Below are positions 12,196 to 23,239 of a stretch of DNA of 64,000 nucleotides, piece after piece. This DNA is from Pseudisothecium myosuroides. Taxonomy: Eukaryota; Streptophyta; Bryopsida; Hypnales; Lembophyllaceae. The notes beneath the pieces are model-generated. The model was given only the letters and a program-made list of their open reading frames with translations. It was not told the origin of the DNA and did not search any database. The translations under genes were made by a program, and so were the position numbers. Each line of letters starts with the position of its first letter. Position 1 is the first letter of the stretch. The stretch is from the NCBI GenBank assembly GCA_951799445.1, contig OX637294.1, positions 25,135,452-25,199,451 on the forward strand. The letters run 5' to 3'.

Positions 12196-13142
12196 TTAAC
12201 CCCTAAAAGACCGGCATGCATTTTTTGGCTGTATAGAAATTTTGGGCAGGTACGTCCGTACGTGTGACTAGAGATTTCCATATTTTAAGCTGAAATTTTA
12301 ATAGAAGGTGGACACGAGGAATATCTTTCATTTACACTAAATTTCAGCAGATTTGGAAATAGGAGTCAAAAGTTATGGCCAAATATGTTACTTTTTTTTG
12401 TAACTGGGCAGTTTGGGTAGCAAAAAAAATTTGGCAAAAATTTGAATTTTTTTTTAATATTTTTTTCTCATAGATTATATTTTTGTCTATCTGGAAAGCT
12501 TTGATTCATTTCATTTGGATTTGTCATGAGAAAGTTATGGACATTCTTGTTTTTCGGGCAGTTAGAGCATCTTTTTGAAAAAAATAACTTGTAGGATTCA
12601 TTTCTGAATGCTATTTTTGCAATTTTTCAAAAAAAATAAATACTAATGGTTTAGTTTACTTGCTAGAACAATCTCACCATTGGGATTAGTGTATTTTAAT
12701 TCCATCTAAAATATATTAATACTTTAGATTTTCCTTCTATATCGTACCTACTTCTGTTTAATATTTTTTTTTAGGAATGATAATTAAGTTTTTTTGAATA
12801 TTTTTTTTCCCCTAGACTCTCAACTCAATTCTCCATTATAAAGATTTGAAGCTCAAAACTCTCTAGTGCAAAAATTTTAAGTTAAAAATGTTTAAAGTAA
12901 AAAAATCTAGTCCCGCAATGTGCTGAAATACTTCTTTTTTCCACTTTAAATGCAAATATCTTGCAATCTGAGCGGTCAAAAATTCTGAAATTTTTTCCAC
13001 ACATTCTCATACTAGTTAGGTGTAAGATCCTACGGTTAGATGTGCAAAAAAACATTTTTCAAATTTTTTTCCTCGTTGCTATAGAAATGACAGTTTTGAG
13101 TGTTTTTTGGCAGAAAAAAGGCCTTGGGCCTTTAGGGGTTAA
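12196..13142 (+). mobile_element. TTAA-flanked element, canonical copy
   Basis: Starts TTAACCCCTAAAAGACCGG and ends TTGGGCCTTTAGGGGTTAA, about 947 bp, in the same orientation as the copy at 4925-5852. Long interior stretches are nearly identical to that copy (for example CTCATAGATTATATTTTTG, CAATCTCACCATTGGGATTA). The frame at 12961-13200 corresponds to a frame in the sister copies and reflects shared repeat sequence, not a gene. Confidence 0.85.
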
Positions 13143-13739
13143 TTTGATTTTTTGCCATCTCAATCTTCTAGCTACAATACCTTGTCAAATTTTCATTTAA
13201 TGGACGTTAAAAGAAACTTCTTCTAATTAAGTTAAGAATGTTATATAAGAAGGTTTATAATGGGCAAATCATTAGAATGAAGTACTATGCACATCATTCG
13301 AAATATGGATATCAAAGCGTTTAAAATATGAAGTCTATTATGTATGAATTTTAATCTTTTGGGAGGCACCAGTGTACCACAAGTCCAAATTGCATCAATT
13401 TAAAACAAATCCCTCTTTTTGCCAACTAAAAGCACTCCTTTTTGCAAAAGAATTTCCATTTCTATTTAAAAATGTGGATGATATTACCAATTTAGACGAA
13501 AAAGTGCACAAATATAATGAAAAAGTGTTTTTTTGGTTCTAAAGATGGTTGAATGTATTAAAGAAGTCCTTCACCAAAGTTTAAGTGATCGCCATCCCCG
13601 CACTCTCTCAAATAGTAAAAAGAAAACAACATGGACTTCGGTGCTCATGGGGAATTTCATCAAGTGTGAACATATTCATATGTCCTTTGAGCAAGTTACA
13701 AGCCTTGGAGAAAAAGAATCTTTTGTTCACACTGTTTCC
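13143..13739. other. Intergenic DNA, nothing recognised
   Basis: A/T-rich sequence grading into the GC-rich island that follows. No element ends or exons supported. Confidence 0.5.
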
Positions 13740-14830
13740 TTCCCTTGAAGGAAGAGCGTCCTTCTCTCTGCCCGATGCTGGCGCTGCGTTGAACCCACAC
13801 ACCAGCAAGCAAAACAAGGGACGATTCCCGCGGCGAGATATGGCAGACGGAGTGGCCCGAAGCTCGAGGTGGCCAGCAGTGCAATGAATGCAATTGACTC
13901 CGGAGCCCTGACATCCGGGCGTTCAGATATTCTACGGAGTACGGAATTTGTTTTGGCTCACATTGAAATTTCATTTCCACTGCGAGAAAGTGCAATTTCA
14001 GTACACCCCCAGGAGACCGGTGGAGCCAGGAGGACGGACAGATCAAGACAACAACTACCTTACGTCATCGATCATATGGCTGGTTTTCACCCTGAAGTGA
14101 TCCTTGCTGCAAATGGTCGTGTGAAATCGATCCTTACTCTCCCCGGCACAAATGGTCTCTGTGAAAGTAATCTCATCCTTTGTCGATCAAAACAAGCCAA
14201 AGCGGCTGAGCCCAGGTGGTTTCAGATATTCTCGCTCCACCGCAAGCCGCGCCTGATTCTGGCAAGGGCATCAGCAGATCGACTCCCAGCCAAACCGCTG
14301 CACGGAGAGTTCCCCGAATGCTCGCGATGGCGCTTTTGGAATCCCGTTGACTCTGTGCTCGGATCGAAATGATAGGATTCCTGCCAGAGCTAGCTTATCC
14401 ATCCGCGAGGGGTTAAGGGTAAGTTTTAGTGGCAACAGTGGCAAGCAAGCTTTACAAAGCAAAAGGCGTAACCGAAGGAGGGGAGCGGAAGGGGCAAGTG
14501 GAAGAGTTAAAACCCGAATCAAGGGCTCCCGCTTCGCCCCACGGTGGCGGATGTTCTCGGCTGGAACCGCAAGCGCCGGCACGCTCCCAGCGTCACCGCC
14601 TGCTTGCGCATGTCGTCGCGACATGGCTTCGCTGCGTGCCGGGGTCCGACAGGTACGCGCCAGACCCACTACGACGGACGCATTGGCCCGCGCGACCGCG
14701 GCCTCCGCGGCTGGTACCCCCACCTGTCCGCTGCCGAACTGGGTCCCCCTTAAGGAGAGCCGCGGCGGAGGACGTCGACTGCATGGCGACGCCCACACCA
14801 CTCACCCCCTCTAAGTTTTGACGTCGTTGA
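13740..14830. other. GC-rich island with overlapping open frames
   Basis: This stretch is clearly richer in G/C and CpG than the rest of the window. Because stop codons are rare in GC-rich DNA, several frames are open on both strands at once (plus 13869-14372, 14347-14814 and 14429-14821; minus 14271-14801). None resembles a known protein, and arginine/alanine/serine-rich overlapping frames are what chance produces here. It could be a promoter-associated CpG island or a gene with features I do not recognise. Confidence 0.4.
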
Positions 14831-14940
14831 TCAGCAACTGGCCGTGCTTCGTAGGTACCTTTCGAAGTGGGGTGGGGGTGTTATAAGTACTGCACTCTTG
14901 TACGTGCCGGACGAAGAATCACATTAATCATGTACTGCAG

Positions 14941-15143
14941 ATGCGGTTGAGGTACTTACTCGTCCGGAATTGCTACTGTCGGTGGAGGACTTGAATTCAT
15001 TTTGGGGCTTGCACGAGGAGGTTGCAGCTACTTGCGCAAGTTCATTCTTGCCTGTCGTTGCAAGTGATGCCTGGATAGACATCGTTGGTGACGATTCTTT
15101 CGCATGCGAATGGAAAGAGATGTTCTTGGACTTGGAGCTGTGA
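14941..15143 (+). pseudogene. Possible orphan last exon, product unknown
   Basis: After a splice-acceptor-like tgtactgcag at 14931-14940 the plus strand stays open to a TGA at 15141-15143. The frame reads AVEVLTRPELLLSVEDL..., then SFWGLHEEVAATCASSF..., and ends DDSFACEWKEMFLDLEL. The acidic, hydrophobic tail resembles the ends of some plant transcription factors, but I do not recognise the family. No matching upstream exon was found in the GC-rich island just before it. It may be a terminal exon, a pseudogene piece or chance. Confidence 0.25.
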
Positions 15144-15693
15144 CTGGGAGGGCATATATTGGTTGTTACGTAATTCAGTAATGTCGAGCTAGTTCGAGTT
15201 CGTGTACGTGGGTGGAGGAGTCTTCCTTACGCGTGTACTGGTGTTGCAGGTTCTGGACTTGAGTGCTGACTGGATTTGGATACCAGATTTTTCCAGAAGG
15301 AAGGTGGAGCTCGGCTCCTCGGTGTTTAGGTGCGTTCTTTCAGCGCATATGGATGGCCTCATTTGAGCTAGCTGCCATGTTCACGGGCAATGAAATCCAG
15401 GACGTCATTTTATTTAGTGAACACTAAGTTGGAAGCAAACCGACATCCAAGAATTACAAGCAGAGACAAGATGGGATTGCAGTTACATTCTCAGTCTGCT
15501 CTTAGCTTGTCTCTCTAAGTAGCCCTGTAATTCGGGGGCAGGGAACTGCACATTCACATGGTCCAATTCGTTCATTATTTTCCGAGGCATTCGGTTGGTG
15601 CTCTATGTTGTAGTAATTAACCCGCTCCATTGTGACAGTTGTGGAAGTTTGTGAAATAGTCTCGAACAGAGCGAAGCGTCATGCAAAGTGTGC

Positions 15694-15699
15694 TATATA
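15694..15699 (+). promoter_or_regulatory. Candidate TATA box of the multicopper oxidase gene
   Basis: The phrase tgctatatagg lies about 110 bp before the chosen ATG (15807). That would place transcription start near 15725 and give a 5' leader of roughly 80 nt. Position and sequence fit a plant TATA box; no experimental support. Confidence 0.45.
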
Positions 15700-15806
15700 G
15701 GACGAAGCAATTGATTTAAATTTCTGCAAGACCGGCAGGGTTTTAGGTTTCGATCGCCAGACTGACGTTCTGATGGTTTTGAAATGGAGCAGTATTGAAT
15801 ATCGCA

Positions 15807-18254
15807 ATGGCGCTCTCGCGGCTGTGCATCCTGGTCCTCACTTTGGCGGTTCTGCCACAGCTAATTATCGGCCAGGAACCGGTCTCCGATGGGACCCACT
15901 CCATCTGTCAGGCCATGCTTCCATCGCCGACGCTTGAAATGTTTGTGGACGCATTGCCGATGCTGTGGAAAATCAACGTCTCCGACGGCCAGCAGTTGAC
16001 TGTGGGAGCATACAAAATCCAGCAGGTGCAAAACACGTCGACCCTTTCCAAATGTTACCAAAAAATTAATATATTAAACCCCGTCGCTACTTACAAATTC
16101 AGATTGTCAGTTTTGGAACAAATAGTTTGTCGTTAAAAAGGCGCCTTTCTCGATACCAAAATCTTGATGCGCAAGTGTCCAAAGCTCTAAAAAGTAGAAA
16201 CAGATTGGTGTGGATTTTAGTTTTTAGATATCCGTTTTGGGAATTGCCAATGCTGTGAATACGTGCGAAATTGACGTTACTTGCAATAGATGTTTGGTTT
16301 CAGGTCAGGCTACTGAAACTGCGCCAATTTCACTGATTATGATATGAGAAAAAAACCGTTTTAATAAATATGAGGTAAATTCTGACAAGCTTTTATATGT
16401 TCGTTGTGCAGCAACTGCATAGAGACCTGCCGAACACGACGCTGTATGCCTACGGCCCGTCGGCGGAAACGGCTTCCTACCCCGGCCCAACGCTGGAAGC
16501 GCTCAAGGACATGCCCACGAACATCCGGTGGGAGAATCACATCCTGGACGCGACGCACATGTTCACAGTCGACGCCACGGTGACGTGGGCCAATCCGATC
16601 ATGGGCGGCGTGCCCATGGTCGTGCACAATCACGGCGCGGAGACGGCGGGCATATGGGACGGCTATCCGGACGCTTGGTTCACTGCAAGCGGAGAGTACG
16701 GGGACGCGTATCCTACGCAGAACTTCACATATCCCAATCAGCAGCAACCCACTATGCTCTGGTACTATTCCCGTGCGCCATTGTCTTACTATTCCCCTTG
16801 AATTTTAAGGCGGTTGCTCAACATATTCTTCATAACATTCTTGAACTTCAAAGGCAGGGGACCCTTAGCTTTCTTTGATTGAAGTCTCCTTTCACCGTTC
16901 AACATCTTGAGTGCAATCTTGTCCATGTATTGTGGTTCACTGTAACACGAATATATTTGTGTTATAGTGATACTGTGGAAGGACCCCTGCCTTCCCATCT
17001 CAAGAATGTTATGTTCGAGTTGCAGGCAGTTGCGAAGTACGTCGTTATAACGAACTGTCTGGTTTATATAGGTACCACGACCACACGTTTGGCATCACAC
17101 GGTTGAACATTCTCTCCGGCTTGGCAGGCATTTACGTCATCCGACCTCAAGAAGAGCTCCCCGCATGAATCCCGCCGACGAAGTACGAAGTGACTCTCCT
17201 CATCCAGGACAAGGCAATCTATCCGAACGGCAGCATCAATTTCCCCACCGTCGGTCTCGCCGTCGACAACCACCCTCACTGGTGCCCTGAGTATTTCGGC
17301 GACGTCATTCTCGTCAACGGCAAAGCCTGGCCTTTTCTCGTCGTCAAGCCCCGGTCGTACCGCTTCCGCTTAGTGAACGCCGGCAACGCCCGCGTGTACG
17401 AGCTTTCTCTCACCTCCCCGAACACTACCATCACCCAGATCGGCAGCGACGGCGGCCTCCTTGAGCATCCCCAATCTCTGACCTCTATCATCATTGCCCC
17501 AGCAGAGCGCGTCGACTTCATCATCGACTTCTCCGCCGTCCCTGGCCAAAACGTGACGATGAAAAACTCGGCTCTCGTGCCGTATCCAGACGGCGACACG
17601 GCTTTCACTCCCCCGTCAACCCAGTCCATCATGCAGTTCAGGGTGAGCATGCCTGACGCGGCGGACGAAGCAAACTCACCAGCAGTGCCGATGAACATCA
17701 CGACTCACCCAGTTGCGAATACCACTGGCGCGCTCGTCCGCACCTTCACCATGATCGAAAACGCGGACGCGAACGACTTCCCCACGGGCTCCCTCCAGTC
17801 GAACTTCACCTGGACGGACCGCGTGACGGAAACCCCGTTCCTGGGCGTCACTGAAATCTGGGAGTTCATCAATCTCACGCCGGACGCGCATCCCATGCAC
17901 ATACATCTCATCAAGTTCAAAGTTTTGAACATTCAGGAGTTCAATCTGACGCTGTACGAGGAGAAAGGATGTAATCGGTTTGAACGCGATTACCGTGGTC
18001 CCGGGAGCTGTATGATTGCAGATCCTGCGCCGCCCATGGTGTACCACGCTGGGTGGAAAGACACTGTCGTCTCGTTGCCTAATCATATTACACGTTTAGT
18101 GATGCAGTGGACGCCGGAGTATGGTGGTGAGTTTCCGTTTGACGCCACGGCGGCGCCGGGGTACTTGTGGCATTGCCATATTCTGGATCACGAGGATAAT
18201 GACATGATGCGGCCGATCTCCTTGATACGGAAGGTCGATATCTCTTCCCCGTAG
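15807..18254 (+). CDS. LPR1/CotA-type multicopper oxidase, with an in-frame stop
   Basis: Three exons: 15807-16025, 16412-16761 and 17072-18254. Introns are GT..AG and the model spans 584 codons, about the length of Arabidopsis LPR1. The N-terminus MALSRLCILVLTLAVLPQ is a signal peptide, so the protein should be secreted. Copper ligands are all present: HNH (residues 145-147), HDH (192-194), HPMHIH (463-468) and HCHxxxHxxxxM (557-568). HRDLP near the start of exon 2 and the DGYPDAWFT stretch are typical of the LPR/bilirubin-oxidase branch. LPR1 is a cell-wall ferroxidase in phosphate-dependent root growth; the same role here is inferred. Oddity: codon 222 (17166-17168) is TGA, just after IRPQEELPA, and the frame continues cleanly for 361 more codons. 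Either this allele is a recent pseudogene or the base is an assembly error. The first ATG in frame is 15807. Confidence 0.85.
16831..17013. repeat. Foldback in intron 2 of the multicopper oxidase gene
   Basis: The outer arms are CATAACATTCTTGA...AGGCAGGGG (from 16831) and the inverted CCCCTGCCTT...TCAAGAATGTTATG (to 17013). An inner hairpin at 16938-16969 pairs CACTGTAACACGAATA with TATTTGTGTTATAGTG (14 of 16). It looks like a small MITE lodged in the intron. Confidence 0.6.
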
Positions 18255-18480
18255 AGAGATGTGTGGATCCACGCGCTCATCTGGCTGGCCAGGAAGAGGC
18301 AATGCAGGCGATGAAGGCAGGCGATATTAATTCGTGATGAAAGATGGAGTTGAGGTTTGGGAGTGTTACTTGCTTGCATCGGTAATGCTTGTACATTAGA
18401 GGGGTTCTTAATTGGGTGTATTATAAAATAAGAATCGTGCGAGAGTTGCCTCACTGCTCCTATGGCAGTTTGTCAGCGGC

Positions 18481-18486
18481 AATAAA
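18481..18486 (+). terminator. Candidate poly(A) signal after the multicopper oxidase
   Basis: AATAAA lies about 230 bp after the TAG stop, a usual distance for a plant 3' UTR. Weak evidence on its own in A/T-rich DNA. Confidence 0.35.
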
Positions 18487-19630
18487 CTCTCTGCCTTCTA
18501 TGGGTGTTACCAGAAAGGAATGGTGCTTGCATGTCTCGATCTAGTAATGGCTGTTTCAGTTGGACTCAGTGGAAGTTTTAGCTTTGGACTCGAGGAAGGC
18601 CTAACAGAGGGTCTATTGTACCGTTACGTATTATTCTTGAAACGTGCTATAATAATGTTTCCTTTTTCAGTGGTATTCTAGATAGCATGCATCATTGCAT
18701 CATTCTCCAGTAACTCCGTGTTGTAGGTTTACTAAGTATCCTATTCAATGTGAATTCGTAGCACTGTCCTCTTGCCAGTCACAAATGACTCAAACAGAGA
18801 AAGTGACCGAACATGTTGGCTTCAAGATTGTTTTGACTACAAGTTATATCTACGATGAATTGAGAAAGTAACCTTAACTGACAGCTTATACTCTTTTGAC
18901 ATTTCACACTTATTTACGTACAGTATTCATTAGCAATTACTCACAAGGAACTTTTCAGTTGTCGTTATACCGCACGTCCTTACTGTGGTCTCAATTTGAA
19001 CATGCGTGTTAGATATTCCGTATATCTTGAGCATAATTGTTGTATCCTGTTTGTTGCTTCTTGAAAATGAAGGCATAGACACTATTACAAAACAAGTTAC
19101 GGAGTATATGGTATACTCCGAAACTAGCTCAGAGCCGGCCTCTCACAGCTTCTTTTAATGAAGGTGATTGATTAGAGCAAGAGCGAATCCATCAAGTGGA
19201 AACCCGTCCTCCACAACTTTGACACTTCCTAGGGCATGCCGCCTGGAACGTAAATCTTATATCAGCCTTAGTATCTCACACTGTCATAGCTGGTTTCACT
19301 CATACTGCATCTGTAAGTTGTGTCGTTTCAATTCTATTAACGATAAATCTCATCAAGAAAAACATGAAGAACTGTGCAAGGTGTGGAAGCAGTCAGCCAT
19401 AACCTACATTTCACTTGCAAATTTAGGAAATTCCACTGATTTTGTCGGAGTAATTATGCTGGAAGGACTAATTGCAAACCATTCAGCTGCCATGAGAGAA
19501 TAAGTGCTTCGGTGGAACTACCAAACTGGGGGTTTGCAACACATTCAACTGGAACAGCAGGTAGCATCATCACGCCAAAAATTGCAAGATTCATCTGCAA
19601 AAAGTCTGAAAACTAGGACATGTATAGATT
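18487..19630. other. Intergenic DNA, no gene supported
   Basis: A small hairpin (CGGAGTATA-tgg-TATACTCCG) sits near 19100-19120. The frame at 19168-19503 has no recognisable domain. Confidence 0.5.
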
Positions 19631-19632
19631 TA

Positions 19633-19850
19633 CTCCCTCTGTCCCACTAAAAACCTCCAAATCAGACATAATGCATGTACCACTAAAAAGGCTGTATTTA
19701 TTTATTTTGATCGTCGATGCTTCAGCATGCGGTGTGAAACAGAGGGAGTGGATACCACACTTGCTCAACGATCAAAATCAATAAATGAAGTGGTTCAGTG
19801 GTACATGCACAGTGTCTCATTTTGTGATTTTTTTAGTGGGCCGGAAGGAG
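19633..19850. mobile_element. Stowaway-like MITE
   Basis: The left end CTCCCTCTGTCCCACTAAAAA and the right end TTTTTTAGTGGGCCGGAAGGAG are inverted repeats close to the Stowaway consensus (CTCCCTCCGTCCC). Each end is flanked by TA (19631-19632 and 19851-19852). The interior is itself palindromic (ATTTTGATCGTCGA ... CAACGATCAAAAT). Confidence 0.8.
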
Positions 19851-20320
19851 TACGTTTCAGGCCGTGCTCTCAAGAGTGCCAAAGTTGTGAAACTCTGTCA
19901 CTTTAATAAAGTTGACATTTTAATATTTCGGCTTTCAAGTGAGAACCAATTGATGTACTCTGTTGGTCACATGTTACCCTGACTCATAATATTGTTTCCA
20001 ACAAAATTATGCTCCTCATTGGACCTTATACAGTCCACGTGGCACAGTGCTTGTCCGACATGTTTTGTTCCATAACTTTTGAAGTGCAGAGCCCATGTGG
20101 CTGAAATATATAACAAATTTCACATTGTACTCACAGTTACTATTTTTCAAAACGCTTTCAAGACAATTTCCCATTAAATATGAAAATTGCTGTAGTGGCA
20201 CACTCGTCATTTTCATGGTTGAGAGGATTTTGCAGTACTCAGAATTGTGAATTCTGAGGTCAAGTTTGGAGGCATATTCTTTCACTATAGACCTACATAG
20301 ATTAGTAAAATTAGGTTGCT

Positions 20321-21055
20321 TTAACCCCTAATGACCCAAGGTGATGGTAATTTCAAAATGACCAAGACTATCAAGAACTTGAGCATTTTTTCTTGAGATC
20401 GGATAGAATATAACCGTAGGATTTTGTACTTCACATTGAGAGTGAGCACCTGAAAAAAATTCAGATTATTTGACCGCACACTTTAGTAGATATTTGAGAT
20501 TTGAAGTTTTATTTGGATTAGTGGAAAAATAAGGCAAAGTGCATTGAAGGAGCATATCTTATTTGTGAAAATAATTTGAAATGATGATCTTTTTGTGCTC
20601 ACTGAAAGACAAGAGAGTTGAGAATGCTCATCTAAATTTCACAACATTTTAGTCATTTTGCAATTTTTGGTGTAGCTTGCAATGCACGGTGGTCACTGAA
20701 ATGGGAATAGTGTTTGTATGAAAAACAAGAATGGGCATACTTGTTTTCTTTTTGAGCTCCTTGGATCTATCCTTTATGATGTGGGCAACAATTGCATTGG
20801 TTGATTGACTTTTCAATCCATGCCCAAAGTGAACCAAAAAATTGAGTTCTAAACTATACTACACCATTCAACTTTTAAAAATTCCAAAGGGCAGAGTTTA
20901 TTTAGAATTTGATGAAACTAACGCCATTGGACTTGTAACACAATTTTTTTTCTTTAGAATAAATTTTGCTAAAAAACCCTCAAAATTTGAAAACAAGCAG
21001 CTCAAAAAAGAAGGACAAAGATGCCAAAATGGTCACTTGGGTCATTAGGAATTAA
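20321..21055. mobile_element. TTAA-flanked element, TGACCC variant
   Basis: Begins TTAACCCCTAATGACCCAAG and ends CTTGGGTCATTAGGAATTAA, about 735 bp. The termini keep the TTAA rule but have TAATGACCC in place of TAAAGGACC. Its right TTAA (21052-21055) is also the left TTAA of the next element. No coding region recognised. Confidence 0.7.
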
Positions 21056-22460
21056 ACCCCCAAAGGACCAAGCGTTCAAATTTTGAATAATAGATGAACG
21101 CAAATCCATCCCAAATACACAAAAATGCACTTTTTCATCCATCATCTTTCTTTTAAAATTTGTGTGTTAATTCTTTAACATTTTTACGGTATAGATTTTG
21201 AAGACTTTGATTTGCAAATATTCTATTATTCAATAGATATTGATAGGTTTGGCCTCAAAAAATAACATTTTTTTGCTCAAAAAATGATCCTTCAAAAATG
21301 ACTTGAATAAAATAAATTAAATAAAAATCTTCAAAAATAACTATTATTAGAATTTAATATTTTGAACTTCAAGAAAAAAATTCTTATAAAAATCACAAAT
21401 ATTCAATCTACCATCGATTTTAGAAGGAATTTTCAATTTCTTGGCTTCCAATTTTATTGAAAAATATTGGTTTTTATACTAGTTGATCTAACCATACGGA
21501 TATAATCTACATATCAAGTTTTACAAGTATTGTTTGAAAGTCATCATTAAATTATTCTTTAAAGTTTTATTTTATAATATATCTTTACAATTTTGAAAAT
21601 CTAGCATTAGAGAAAATTTGGATTCCCGTGAAGGTTGTTTTTTCGTTGGTCAGATGTGCAAATACAATAAAAAGTGAAAATAATTTTTTCTTTTTTAATT
21701 TCAAAAAAATATTAAAAATCATAAGATGAGGATGAAGCTAGAATGAAATGAAGCCAAGACAAAAATAATGGAATTTTAAATTCACAAGACTAAAACTGAA
21801 GCCAATAAGTGTCTTTTCCATTGAAGGAGTTCAAAAGCTTGAGGGAACAAATGAGAACCAATGGGGTTCAATTTATTTACCAAGCAAAAATTTAGAATAT
21901 TAAAATAAATAAAAAATGAAAGGTTTTTGAGGCAATCATTGGGATTCAAGTCTTTGAGGCTTTTGTATTAATGAATATAGGATTTAGCACTCGCTATTGA
22001 TCAACATATATTTCCAAAGTCCACCATAACAAGTTCACACTTCACAATTGTCAAGACTCGCATGGCAATTGAAGTACACACACTTATAACCTTCAAAGGA
22101 CAAGCCTATTACCGCTTTTTCAAACTCATTTGCAAGTTAATGTGAATGTAATTATTGTATTGAGCAATTTGTTGTTTAGTTATACAAAATTTGCATCTTT
22201 TTAGAATTTTTTTAAAATGCCAAGAATTTCTAAATAAAAATGAAACAATTCATATCAAATGCAATTGATGCTCCAAAATCTAAAAATTTCTCCGCAAGTT
22301 TATAATATAGTATAGAATATTATTTTTTCACAATTTCATTTTAAAATTAAAAAATCAACATTCTATGGTTATAGGTCCAAAATTCAAATCCTGGTAACAC
22401 CCTTTGGGTTGGTTTAGTCAATTTTTGAAGTGATCTTTAGAGATTCTATATTAACAAATA
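21052..22460. mobile_element. TTAA-family element, left part of a decayed copy
   Basis: Starts TTAAACCCCCAAAGGACCAA. The first 600 bp or so align with the sequence from 27537 (shared phrases such as AATAGATGAA and TTTCATCCATCA). The right end is not recognised. The sequence is cut at 22461 by a Tc1/mariner-like foldback. Confidence 0.5.
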
Positions 22461-23239
22461 TACAATGACTCCCAAAAGTAGTTGGCCACCCTAAAAAGTG
22501 CTCTCATAAATTGAGAAATTAGAATTATGAAGTAAAATTTAGACATGTTGTACAGAAGGAATTCTACCCTCATGTGTAATTTCACTGTAAATGGACTACA
22601 TTTAGACCTATTATTAATTGAATGAAATTTCTATGGAAAAAAAACTTTTTGTGAGAAGTCAAAATCTCCCATTTTTTTTATAGGAAGAATGTACATCTTG
22701 ACTAGAATCACATGTTACAAGTTTCATGAATTTTGGATTTTTATTGATTGAGATCTAATTGATTGAAATTTGACCCTAAAATTTTGATTTTTAAACTTTC
22801 ACTTGGCATAAATTGCAAAATAATAAAATAAAAATTTAAAATAATGTTAAATAATTATGTGTATGAAAAACATATTTTTTTGCAATTTATGAAGTGAAAG
22901 TTTAAAAATCAAAATTTTAGGGTCAAATTTCGGTCAATTAGATCTCAATCAATAAAAATCCAAAATTCATGAAACTTATAACATGTGATTCTAGTCAAGA
23001 TGTACATTCTTCCTATAAAAAGAAATGGGAGACTTTGACTTCTCACAAAAAGTTTTTTTTCCATAGAAATTTCATTAAATTAATAATTGGTCTAAATGTA
23101 GTCCATTTAAAGTGAAATTACACATGAGGGTAGAATTCCTTTTGTACAACAACATGTCTAAATTTCACTTCATAATTCCAATTTTTCAATTTATGAAAAC
23201 AATTTTTAGGGTGGCCAACTACTTTTGGGAGTCACTGTA
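22461..23239. mobile_element. Tc1/mariner-like foldback MITE
   Basis: A 779-bp palindromic element. The left end is TACAATGACTCCCAAAAGTA and the right end TACTTTTGGGAGTCACTGTA, that is TA followed by a CARTG terminus as in Tc1/mariner. The two arms, about 370 bp each, are nearly the same along their whole length (GTTGGCCACCCTAAAAA, CACATGAGGGTAGAATTCC and others) around a short A/T centre near 22835-22860. No transposase. Confidence 0.8.

Noticed and set aside
12961..13200. Recurring 80-110 codon frames that also appear at 5599-5886 and 25190-25531
   Set aside because: They look conserved only because all three lie in copies of the same TTAA element; too short for a transposase and with no catalytic motif.
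14271..14801. 176-codon minus-strand frame and overlapping plus-strand frames of similar length
   Set aside because: Several frames are open at once in GC-rich DNA; Arg/Ala/Ser/Leu-rich with no family resemblance, which is the chance expectation.
16879..17106. 75-codon frame inside the multicopper oxidase gene
   Set aside because: Lies in intron 2 and reads the start of exon 3 in the wrong frame.
22371..22401. tRNA-like T-arm phrase (AATTCAAATCCTGG)
   Set aside because: No matching acceptor, D or anticodon arms can be drawn around it.
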